A stretch of 5,065 nt of DNA, taken from Gemmatimonadota bacterium. GTDB taxonomy: Bacteria > Gemmatimonadota > Gemmatimonadetes > Longimicrobiales > Longimicrobiaceae. Positions 1 to 5,065 of the stretch are shown in pieces. Made by a program: the position numbers and the translations under genes. Numbering within the stretch: the stretch's first letter is position 1; each line of letters opens with the position of its first letter. The DNA is taken from assembly GCA_019348265.1 (NCBI GenBank), contig JAHWJV010000281.1, positions 1 to 5,065 on the forward strand. The letters run 5' to 3'. A model generated the notes under the pieces. That model saw only the letters and a list, made by a program, of their open reading frames with translations, made no database searches and had not been told where the DNA came from.

Positions 1-17
1 AGCTGATAGCTGATAGC
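1..17. repeat. 7-bp tandem repeat (AGCTGAT unit), left end cut by window edge
   Basis: Two full copies of AGCTGAT followed by a partial third (AGC) lie at the extreme left edge, so the array may extend further upstream. Read on the + strand, the unit places TGA and TAG codons in two successive frames. One TGA/TAG pair (positions 4-9) is in frame with the first gene and so excludes any further upstream start for it. The role is unknown. It could be a simple-sequence expansion in the leader of the operon or an edge of a larger intergenic repeat. Confidence 0.6.
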
Positions 18-33
18 CCCAACGATCCAGATC

Positions 34-1014
34 ATGGAAAAAATCTACCGCGACGCCGACGTTTCGCTGGCGCCGCTCGAAGGGAAGCTGGTCGCGGTGA
101 TCGGCTATGGCATCCAGGGGAAGGCGCAGGCGGCGAACATGCGGGACAGCGGGGTGCGCGTGATCATCGGCACACGTCCGCCGGAGGAGTCGAGGAGCCG
201 GGCGGAGGCGGAGGCCGATGGGTTCGAGGTGATGTCGATCGCGGAGGCGACGCGACGCGCGGACGTGCTCTCGATCCAGCTGGCGGACCCGGCCCAGCCG
301 TCGCTCTACCGCGCGGAGATCGCGCCGAATCTGGCCGCCGGGAAGACGCTCTGCTTCTGCCATGGGTTCAACGTGCTGTACGGGCAGATCGATCCGCCGC
401 GGGATGTGAACGTGGTGCTCTTCGTTCCCAACGCGCCGGGGCGGTTCGTGCGCGAGAAGTACGAGAAAGGGGAGGGCGTCTACGGGTGCGTGAGCGTTGA
501 CAACGACGCGACCGGGAACGCGCTGGAGATCGCGCTGGCGCTGGCGAGGGCCGTCGGGAGCACTCGAGCGGGGGTAGTCGAGCTCTCTTTTCGCGAGGAG
601 ACGGAGGGCGACAACTACGAAGAGCAGGTGCTCTATGGGGGCGTCATCCAGCTGATGCGGCTGACCTACCGGATCATGGTCGAGAACGGCTACCCACCGT
701 CGTTCGCGTACGCCAAGGCGATCCGCTCGCTCCGCTCGGTCGTGGACGTGATGGACGAAGTAGGAATCGAGGAGTACATCAGCCGCCGCTCCAGCCGCAC
801 CTGCGAGTACGCGGTGCGCACCCGTGGGCCGCGCGTCATCAACGAGGAAGAGATGCGGAAGATCTTCGAGGAAACGGAGCGCGGGGAGTTCGCGAAGGAG
901 TGGATGGGCGAGTGGGCGCTCGGGATGCCCATGCTGCACCGCATGCGACGGACGGGCCGGGCGAGCGACATGGAGCAGACCGGCCGCCGCTGGCGCGAAG
1001 AGTTCGGAAAGTAA
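34..1014 (+). CDS. IlvC-like (ketol-acid reductoisomerase family) protein with degenerate catalytic site; putative ureide-pathway oxidoreductase
   Basis: This 326-residue protein aligns with class I KARI along its whole length. Residues 1-185 form a Rossmann domain with the nucleotide-binding motif GYGIQG (24-29), and residues 186-326 form the helical KARI C-domain, with GPRVI at 265-269 and GEFAKEW at 284-290. His110 (in CHGFN) and the metal ligands Asp193 and Glu197 (in GDNYEEQ) are kept. The catalytic Lys of the PKGPG motif is Asn133. The two metal-binding Glu of the family motif YFExxHEL are Lys228 and Ser232, and the Asp after the conserved substrate Ser is Arg255. One residue is missing just after Glu197-Gln198. 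True acetolactate isomeroreduction needs both metals, so that activity is unlikely. NAD(P)-dependent reduction or oxidation remains possible. The gene leads a urate/allantoin operon and ends 11 bases before allantoate amidohydrolase. ATG34 is the first start after in-frame stops at 4-9 and matches the usual KARI N-terminus; no clear Shine-Dalgarno is visible. Family membership is certain; the ureide role is inferred. Automatic annotation as ilvC would probably be wrong. Confidence 0.9.
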   Translation: MEKIYRDADVSLAPLEGKLVAVIGYGIQGKAQAANMRDSGVRVIIGTRPPEESRSRAEAEADGFEVMSIAEATRRADVLSIQLADPAQPSLYRAEIAPNLAAGKTLCFCHGFNVLYGQIDPPRDVNVVLFVPNAPGRFVREKYEKGEGVYGCVSVDNDATGNALEIALALARAVGSTRAGVVELSFREETEGDNYEEQVLYGGVIQLMRLTYRIMVENGYPPSFAYAKAIRSLRSVVDVMDEVGIEEYISRRSSRTCEYAVRTRGPRVINEEEMRKIFEETERGEFAKEWMGEWALGMPMLHRMRRTGRASDMEQTGRRWREEFGK

Positions 1015-1020
1015 GAGGAA
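1014..1020 (+). promoter_or_regulatory. Ribosome binding site deciding the TTG start of allantoate amidohydrolase
   Basis: AGAGGAA begins on the last base of the preceding stop codon. AGAGGA ends six bases before TTG at 1026. No comparable site precedes the in-frame ATG at 900, which lies inside the upstream gene. Confidence 0.7.
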
Positions 1021-1025
1021 CGCAC

Positions 1026-2249
1026 TTGCCCATCCGAATCGGCCGCATTCAGAGAGATATCGAGGCGATCGCCGCCTTCACCGCCACGCCAGGCGAGGGG
1101 GCCACCCGCCCCACCTTCTCCGCCGAGTGGCGGGCCGCCCGCGACTACGTGGCCGACCAGCTCCACGCCTGCGGGTGTGAAGTGCGCATCGACGCCGCGG
1201 CCAACCTGCACGCTCGCCCCGCTGGTCTCTCCTGGGACGAGCCGGCCTGGCTCTCGGGATCGCACGTCGACACCGTTCCGAACGGCGGCGATTTCGACGG
1301 CGTGGTGGGCGTGGTGGTGCCGCTGGAGCTGCTCCGCGCCGCGGCGGAGGAAGGCCGAGGCAACCTGCCGCTGGAGCTGGCCGTGTTCGCGGAGGAGGAG
1401 GGAACCACTTTCGGGCTGGGTATGCTCGGCAGCCGCGCCTGGGCGGGGACCACCGGGTTTCTGGCACTGTCCATCGCGCACAACGCGGCAGGCGAGAGCT
1501 ACCTCCGCGCCGGCCAACCGCACGGTGTCCGCGCGGAGGACATCGCGGCGGAGACGGTGCAGCGCGGGCGCTACCTCGGGATGGTGGAGGTGCACATCGA
1601 GCAGGGGGCTTCGCTCTGGAGGAGCGGGGAGCGCGTGGCGATCGTCGACGCGATCGCGGGGCGGCGGCAGTACCGGGCCCGGCTGCAGGGCCACGCGAAC
1701 CACGCCGGCTCGACTTCCATGCCGGACCGGAAGGACGCCCTCGCCTGTGCGGCCGAGCTGATCCTAGCGCTCGAGGCGCTCGCTCCCGAGCTCTCGCCGC
1801 GCGCCGTCGCCACCGTCGGCGAGATCGCCTGCCGCCCGAACGCTATCAACGTGATTCCCGGCGAGGTGGACCTCTCCATCGACTTCCGCGATCCGGACAA
1901 CGCCGTTCTCGACGAGGGGCACCGGCGGATCGAGGCACTCGTGACCGAGACGGCCGCCAGGCGCGGGGTGATCAGCTTGCTGGACTGGAGTGAGGCACTC
2001 CCCGCGGAGGCGCTCGACGTCGCGATCTGCGAGCGGCTTCAGGCAGCGGCCGAGAGAATCGGCCTCGGCCCGCTCCGGAGAGCCGCGAGCGGAGCCCTGC
2101 ACGATGCAGCCATTCTCGCTCCGTACATCCCGACAGCCATGCTCTTCGTCGCGAGCCGGGACGGCATCAGCCACAATCCCGCCGAGCTCAGCCGGTTCGA
2201 GGACATCGCGGCGGCCGCGGAGGTGCTGTGGGAGCTGGTGAAAGAGTGA
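1026..2249 (+). CDS. allC: Allantoate amidohydrolase (M20 peptidase / hydantoinase-carbamoylase family)
   Basis: This enzyme hydrolyses allantoate to ureidoglycine (then ureidoglycolate), ammonia and CO2, using a two-metal centre in the cytosol. Numbered from TTG1026 it has 407 residues, the usual family length. Metal-site residues are visible in order: His80 and Asp91 (in GSHVDT...GDFDG), the catalytic Glu124 and metal ligand Glu125 (in AEEEG), His190 (VHIEQG) and His383 (GISHNPAE). The lid/dimerisation domain motif with HANHAG is at 223-228, followed by NAINVIPGE at 272-280. The early segment ATRPTFSAEW (26-35) resembles allantoate amidohydrolases, and the surrounding genes support that substrate over N-carbamoyl amino acids. 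A related ureidoglycolate amidohydrolase cannot be fully excluded. The usual SGAGHDA motif reads SGALHDA, with Leu358 replacing Gly. An in-frame ATG at 900 would add 42 residues inside the upstream gene; they lack family character, and TTG1026 has a good ribosome binding site. The gene is 11 bases after the IlvC-like gene and is probably cotranscribed with it. Confidence 0.9.
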   Translation: MPIRIGRIQRDIEAIAAFTATPGEGATRPTFSAEWRAARDYVADQLHACGCEVRIDAAANLHARPAGLSWDEPAWLSGSHVDTVPNGGDFDGVVGVVVPLELLRAAAEEGRGNLPLELAVFAEEEGTTFGLGMLGSRAWAGTTGFLALSIAHNAAGESYLRAGQPHGVRAEDIAAETVQRGRYLGMVEVHIEQGASLWRSGERVAIVDAIAGRRQYRARLQGHANHAGSTSMPDRKDALACAAELILALEALAPELSPRAVATVGEIACRPNAINVIPGEVDLSIDFRDPDNAVLDEGHRRIEALVTETAARRGVISLLDWSEALPAEALDVAICERLQAAAERIGLGPLRRAASGALHDAAILAPYIPTAMLFVASRDGISHNPAELSRFEDIAAAAEVLWELVKE

Positions 2250-2271
2250 CTGCTTGGGGCGCATGCCCGCT

Positions 2272-2322
2272 GCGCGGTCACCGCGCTCTCGGTCGCTGCG
2301 CGACCCGAGCCTCCTCGGCTCG
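2272..2322. repeat. Three back-to-back perfect 6-bp-stem hairpins
   Basis: Stems at 2272-2277/2281-2286, 2291-2296/2300-2305 and 2306-2311/2317-2322 have loops of 3, 3 and 5 bases. The second hairpin can be extended by CTC (2288-2290) pairing with GAG (2307-2309) across one bulged C. That pairing competes with the third hairpin, so alternative folds are possible. This is the densest structured part of the spacer. Confidence 0.6.
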
Positions 2323-2380
2323 TTCCTCGCCTGCGGGGTCTCGGCCCTGCGGGCTTCGATCGCTTGCGCGACGGGCCGGG

Positions 2381-2387
2381 GGTGAGG
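2381..2387 (+). promoter_or_regulatory. Ribosome binding site fixing the GTG start of OHCU decarboxylase
   Basis: GGTGAGG, within a longer G-rich run, matches the anti-Shine-Dalgarno pairing GGTGA and leaves about five bases before GTG at 2392. It contains an in-frame TGA (2383-2385), so no earlier start for the gene is possible. Confidence 0.65.
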
Positions 2388-2391
2388 GCGC

Positions 2392-2922
2392 GTGACCCTC
2401 CAGGATCTCAACGCCCTTGATCGTGCAGCCTTCGTGGCCGCCGTCGGTTCCGTGTTCGAGCATTCGCCGTGGATCGCCGAGCGGGCCTGGGAGCTGCGGC
2501 CCTTCGCTGATCTGGCCGCGCTGCACGCCGCCCTCGTCGCCACGATGCACGCCGCCGAGCCGGAGGAGCAGCTGTGCCTCATCCGCGCGCACCCGGACCT
2601 GGTAGGGCGGGCCGCGCGGCTGGGCACACTGACGGCAGCTTCGACCAGCGAGCAGGCCGGCGCGGGCCTCGACTCCCTGTCAGCCGAGGAGATCGCGCTG
2701 TTCGATCGCTACAACGCGGAATACCGGGCGAAGTTCGGCTTCCCCTTCGTGATCTGCGCGAGGGAGAACAAGAAAGAGAGCATCCTCGCCGCGTTTCCGG
2801 TTCGCCTCGGCCACAGCGCTGAGGAGGAGACCGAGACCGCACTGGCGGAGATCGCGAAGATCGCCTCGTTCCGGCTCCGGGACATCGTATCCACAACCCC
2901 TGTCGGGAGCGTGGAGCGGTGA
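2392..2922 (+). CDS. uraD: OHCU decarboxylase (2-oxo-4-hydroxy-4-carboxy-5-ureidoimidazoline decarboxylase)
   Basis: This enzyme decarboxylates OHCU stereospecifically to (S)-allantoin, the third step from urate; without it OHCU decays to racemic allantoin. The protein has 176 residues, normal for a stand-alone, all-helical member. Visible signatures are FEHSPWIAERAW (22-33), the catalytic His67 in RAHPDL, the S-x-S-x-x-EQ-x-x-AGL segment (84-93, with Glu87 and Gln88), and YRAKFGFPFVIC (111-122), with the KFGFPF core that forms the substrate pocket. Arg161 in FRLRDIV matches a conserved C-terminal Arg. The GTG start follows an in-frame stop by six bases and has a good ribosome binding site. 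The stop overlaps the urate oxidase start by four bases (GTGA), so the two are probably translationally coupled. It is a separate protein here, not fused to urate oxidase as in some Bacillus PucL proteins. The assignment is secure. Confidence 0.93.
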   Translation: MTLQDLNALDRAAFVAAVGSVFEHSPWIAERAWELRPFADLAALHAALVATMHAAEPEEQLCLIRAHPDLVGRAARLGTLTAASTSEQAGAGLDSLSAEEIALFDRYNAEYRAKFGFPFVICARENKKESILAAFPVRLGHSAEEETETALAEIAKIASFRLRDIVSTTPVGSVER

Positions 2923-3761
2923 GCGTGCTGAGCCACAATTCGTACGGCAAGTCGCGCGTCCGGCTGACCAAGGTCACCCGGCGGGAGGAGCGCCACGAAC
3001 TGATGGAGATCACGGTGGATATCGAGCTCGAGGGAGACTTCGAGGCCTCGTACACGGAAGGTGACAACCGTCGGATCGTGGCGACCGATACGATGAAGAA
3101 TACGGTCTACGCGCTGGCGCGGAGTCATTCACTAGAACACCTGGAGGGTTTCGGCCTTCACCTGGCCGCGCACTTTGCGGACGGGTACCCGCAGCTCCGC
3201 TCCGCCACCATCCGGCTCGCCCAGCAGCCGTGGGAGCGGATCGCGGTGGGCGGGGCGCCGCACCCCACCGCGTTCGTCGGCGGCGGAAGCGAGCAGCGGG
3301 TCTGCACGGTGGTCCGCTCCGGCGGCCGGTCGCACGTCGAGGCCGGCCTGGAAGGCCTGCTCGTGCTGAAGACCACGGACTCCTCCTTCACCGGGTTCGA
3401 GAGAGACGCTCTCACCACGCTGCCGGACACGGACGATCGAATCCTGGCCACCAGCGTGACCGCCCGCTGGTCCTACGCGCCCGGCGCGGTTGATTGGAAC
3501 CGCTGCCACGCCGCCGCGCGCGTAGCCATGCTCGAGGTGTTCGCGACGCATCACAGCCTCGCGGTGCAGCAGACGCTGCACGTCATGGGCGAGGCTGCGC
3601 TGGCGGCCTGTCCACAGATCACCGAGATCACACTCCAGCTACCGAACCGGCACCGGCTGCTGGTGAACCTCCAGCCGTTCCGGCTGGATAATCCCAACGT
3701 GATCTTCGTCCCGACGGACGAGCCGTACGGCATGATCTCCGGAACCCTTCGCCGCGAGTAG
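2919..3761 (+). CDS. uaZ: Urate oxidase (uricase)
   Basis: This cofactor-free oxidase converts urate, O2 and water to 5-hydroxyisourate and H2O2. It normally works as a homotetramer of tandem T-fold domains. At 280 residues it is slightly shorter than fungal uricase. By alignment with Aspergillus uricase the active-site set is complete: Lys11 (NSYGKSRVR), Thr56 (VATDTMKN), Phe157, Arg174 (DDRIL), Gln217, Asn243 and His245 (LPNRH). The second family signature, TTLPDTDDRILATSVTARW, spans 166-184. No signal peptide or peroxisomal C-terminal tripeptide is present, as expected for a cytosolic bacterial enzyme. The GTG at 2919 overlaps the uraD stop by four bases. An in-frame GTG at 2925 is an alternative start, because GGAG at 2913-2916 sits eight bases before it; the difference is only two residues. 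HIU hydrolase follows after two bases. An enzyme dealing with the H2O2 product is not seen in the window. Confidence 0.95.
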   Translation: MSVLSHNSYGKSRVRLTKVTRREERHELMEITVDIELEGDFEASYTEGDNRRIVATDTMKNTVYALARSHSLEHLEGFGLHLAAHFADGYPQLRSATIRLAQQPWERIAVGGAPHPTAFVGGGSEQRVCTVVRSGGRSHVEAGLEGLLVLKTTDSSFTGFERDALTTLPDTDDRILATSVTARWSYAPGAVDWNRCHAAARVAMLEVFATHHSLAVQQTLHVMGEAALAACPQITEITLQLPNRHRLLVNLQPFRLDNPNVIFVPTDEPYGMISGTLRRE

Positions 3762-3763
3762 CG

Positions 3764-4108
3764 ATGCCCGGCCGATTGACGACGCACGTACTCGACACCG
3801 CCCGCGGGATCCCCGCGGCTGGCGTGCTCATCGAGCTGCGACGCGAGACTCAGTTGCTGAAATCTGCGCGCACCAACGCCGACGGGCGAACCGACGAGCC
3901 GCTCCTCACGGGGGAAGCCCTGGAAACGGGCGGTTACGAGCTGCTCTTCCACGTGGGCGAGTACTTCGCCGGCACCGGGCTCGGCGCGGGGGACATCCCC
4001 TTCCTGGAACAGGTTCCGGTCCGGTTCGGGGTGTCGGACCGGGATGGCCACTACCACGTTCCGCTGCTGGTCTCGCCCTGGTCGTATTCGACCTACCGCG
4101 GAAGCTGA
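3764..4108 (+). CDS. hiuH: 5-hydroxyisourate hydrolase (transthyretin-like protein)
   Basis: This enzyme hydrolyses 5-hydroxyisourate, the unstable uricase product, to OHCU, which OHCU decarboxylase then uses. It is a homotetrameric transthyretin-fold enzyme. The protein has 114 residues, the normal length for a bacterial cytosolic form. The diagnostic motifs are all present: LTTHVLDTARGIPA at 5-18 with catalytic His8, Arg42 in TNADGR, His98 in HYHVPLL, and the C-terminal YRGS (111-114) that separates HIU hydrolases from true transthyretins. There is no signal peptide. The ATG lies two bases after the urate oxidase stop, without a strong Shine-Dalgarno of its own, which suggests translational coupling. 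The stop shares a base with the allantoinase ATG (TGATG). Confidence 0.95.
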   Translation: MPGRLTTHVLDTARGIPAAGVLIELRRETQLLKSARTNADGRTDEPLLTGEALETGGYELLFHVGEYFAGTGLGAGDIPFLEQVPVRFGVSDRDGHYHVPLLVSPWSYSTYRGS

Positions 4109-5065
4109 TGCGCTACGATCTGCTCGTGCGTGATGGGTCCGTGGTGCTGCCGGAAGGCGTACAGCGACTGTCCATCGGGATCGTGGACGGCGTCATCGCC
4201 GAGATCGCGCCGGAGCTGTTCGGATCGGCCACGGAGGAGCTGGACGCCGAGGGGCTCGTCGTCCTGCCCGCGATGATCGACGCGCACGTGCACTTCAACG
4301 AGCCCGGCCGGGCTGAATGGGAAGGTCTGGCGACCGGATCGGCGGCGATCGCCGCCGGCGGCGGAAGCTGCTACCTGGACATGCCGCTCAACTCCTCGCC
4401 TCCGACCACCGATCGCGCGGCGCTCAACCTGAAGATCGCGGCGGCCGAGCAACGCTCCGTCACCGATTTCGGGCTGTGGGGCGGCCTGGTGCCCGGGAAC
4501 CTGGATCGGCTGGAAGAGCTCGCCGATGGAGGAGTGGTCGGGTTCAAGGCGTTCATGGCCTCCAGCGGCATCTCCGACTTCGAGCGGGCGGACGATCTCA
4601 CGCTGCTGGACGGGATGGCTGTAGCGGCGCGGCTCCGGCTCCCGGTCGCGGTCCACGCTGAGAGCGAGGAGCTGACCTCGGCGCTCGGCGCGCGAGTGCG
4701 GCGTGGAGGTGGGACGCGAGTCAGGGACTACCTGGCCAGCCGACCGATCGTCGCTGAAGTGGAAGCCATCGGCAGAGCGATCGCCCTGGCCGAAGAGACC
4801 GGCTGCGCGCTGCACGTCGTGCACGTCAGCTCCGCCAGGGGCGTGCGGGCGGTGATGGAGGCGCGACGCCGCGGTGTGGACGTCACCTGCGAGACGTGCC
4901 CCCACTACCTCACCCTAGCGGAACAGGACATGGAGCGCCTGCGCGCCGTCGCCAAATGCGCTCCACCGCTCCGGCCGACGCCGGAGATCGAGGCACTCTG
5001 GGGCCACGTCCTCGCAGGCGACGTGGCCCTGGTCGCCTCGGATCACTCCCCCGCCCCGCCCTCCA
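4108..5065 (+). CDS. allB: Allantoinase (cyclic amidohydrolase family), 3' end cut by window
   Basis: This enzyme hydrolyses the hydantoin ring of allantoin to allantoate, the substrate of the M20 enzyme upstream. The first 319 codons are present, read in one open frame to the window edge; full-length enzymes have about 450. The binuclear metal site is intact: His60 and His62 (DAHVHFNEPGR), Lys147 (the carbamylated lysine, in GFKAFM), His183 (VHAES), His239 (VHVSS) and Asp312 (SDHSP). The FNEPGRAEWEG stretch (63-73) is characteristic of allantoinase rather than dihydroorotase or hydantoinase, and CETCPHYL (261-268) also fits. The N-terminal MRYDLLVRDGSVV forms the start of the usual small beta domain, so ATG4108 is the natural start. 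It overlaps the HIU hydrolase stop (TGATG), with GGAAG just upstream inside the hiuH end. The missing C-terminus lies to the right of the window. Confidence 0.94.
   Translation, partial: MRYDLLVRDGSVVLPEGVQRLSIGIVDGVIAEIAPELFGSATEELDAEGLVVLPAMIDAHVHFNEPGRAEWEGLATGSAAIAAGGGSCYLDMPLNSSPPTTDRAALNLKIAAAEQRSVTDFGLWGGLVPGNLDRLEELADGGVVGFKAFMASSGISDFERADDLTLLDGMAVAARLRLPVAVHAESEELTSALGARVRRGGGTRVRDYLASRPIVAEVEAIGRAIALAEETGCALHVVHVSSARGVRAVMEARRRGVDVTCETCPHYLTLAEQDMERLRAVAKCAPPLRPTPEIEALWGHVLAGDVALVASDHSPAPPS

Larger units (their letters stand above)
2250..2391. other. Non-coding structured spacer with serial GC hairpins
   Basis: This is the only sizeable gap in an otherwise overlapping or near-overlapping gene string. 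It contains a run of short perfect inverted repeats: GGGC/GCCC (2257-2268), GCGCGG-TCA-CCGCGC (2272-2286), GGTCGC-TGC-GCGACC (2291-2305), CGAGCC-TCCTC-GGCTCG (2306-2322), GCCC-TGC-GGGC (2344-2354) and TCGC-TTGC-GCGA (2360-2371). GGCCC (2343-2347) and GGGCC (2373-2377) could form an outer stem around the last two. No U-rich tract follows any of them, so an ordinary intrinsic terminator is not supported. Plausible roles are an mRNA-stability or processing element between allC and the downstream genes, a dispersed palindromic repeat, or a Rho-dependent attenuation site. No convincing -35/-10 promoter is seen. Confidence 0.65.

Noticed and set aside
34..1014. Frameshifted or decaying ilvC pseudogene
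   Set aside because: The frame is intact over the full family length and the Rossmann and C-domain signatures are preserved. The differences cluster at catalytic positions instead of being scattered, which fits altered function better than decay.
900..1025. In-frame ATG extension of allantoate amidohydrolase by 42 residues
   Set aside because: The added residues overlap the end of the IlvC-like gene, are rich in Arg/Gly/Ala with no family similarity, and have no ribosome binding site. TTG1026 has a good site and gives the normal protein length.
690..1703. Long minus-strand open frame of 337 codons
   Set aside because: It lies opposite two well-supported genes, gives a low-complexity Arg/Pro/Gly/Ala product with no recognisable motif, and is expected in high-GC DNA.
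2250..2391. Intrinsic terminator between allC and uraD
   Set aside because: The hairpins are GC-rich but no run of T follows any of them on either strand, so a standard Rho-independent terminator is not supported.
1764..2627. Minus-strand open frame crossing the spacer at 2250-2391
   Set aside because: It runs through the allC 3' end, the hairpin spacer and the uraD 5' end. The product is Arg/Ala/Ser-rich with no motif, so it does not make the spacer coding.
4093..4905. Long minus-strand open frame of 270 codons opposite allantoinase
   Set aside because: It is the antisense shadow of a frame whose metal ligands are all intact; the antisense product shows no domain.
1..5065. CRISPR array, tRNA, rRNA, insertion sequence or prophage feature
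   Set aside because: No spaced direct repeats, tRNA-like cloverleaf, rRNA motif, transposase or terminal inverted repeats were seen. The window is almost entirely one metabolic operon.

Overview
The window is a high-GC bacterial purine-ureide (urate to allantoate) degradation operon. Five of its six genes are recognisable steps of that pathway. All six lie on the + strand and are tightly packed. GC is high by eye, codon third positions are dominated by G/C, and TTG and GTG are used as start codons. These point to a high-GC bacterium, with Gemmatimonadota, Chloroflexota/Thermomicrobia or Actinomycetota as plausible groups. The phylum cannot be fixed from this sequence alone.

Layout: (1-17) a 7-bp tandem repeat cut by the window edge; (34-1014) an IlvC-like protein with the ketol-acid reductoisomerase (KARI) fold but a damaged catalytic site; (1026-2249) allantoate amidohydrolase, an M20-family hydrolase that starts at a TTG; (2250-2391) a non-coding spacer full of short GC hairpins; (2392-2922) OHCU decarboxylase; (2919-3761) urate oxidase; (3764-4108) 5-hydroxyisourate hydrolase; (4108 to the right edge) allantoinase, truncated by the window end.

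Pathway: urate oxidase converts urate to 5-hydroxyisourate. HIU hydrolase then makes OHCU, and OHCU decarboxylase makes (S)-allantoin. Allantoinase opens the ring to allantoate, and the M20 enzyme removes ammonia and CO2 to give ureidoglycine/ureidoglycolate. The whole urate-to-ureidoglycolate route is therefore encoded here. Xanthine dehydrogenase, a purine transporter, a regulator and a recognised ureidoglycolate-processing enzyme are not in the window.

The most interesting gene is the first. It aligns with class I KARIs from end to end. However, it has lost the catalytic Lys (Asn133), both second-domain metal-binding Glu residues (Lys228 and Ser232) and the Asp beside the substrate Ser (Arg255). 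It keeps the Rossmann nucleotide-binding motif. Together with its place at the head of a ureide operon, this suggests a repurposed oxidoreductase, possibly acting on a 2-hydroxy or 2-oxo acid downstream of allantoate, rather than a branched-chain amino acid enzyme. That function is inference.
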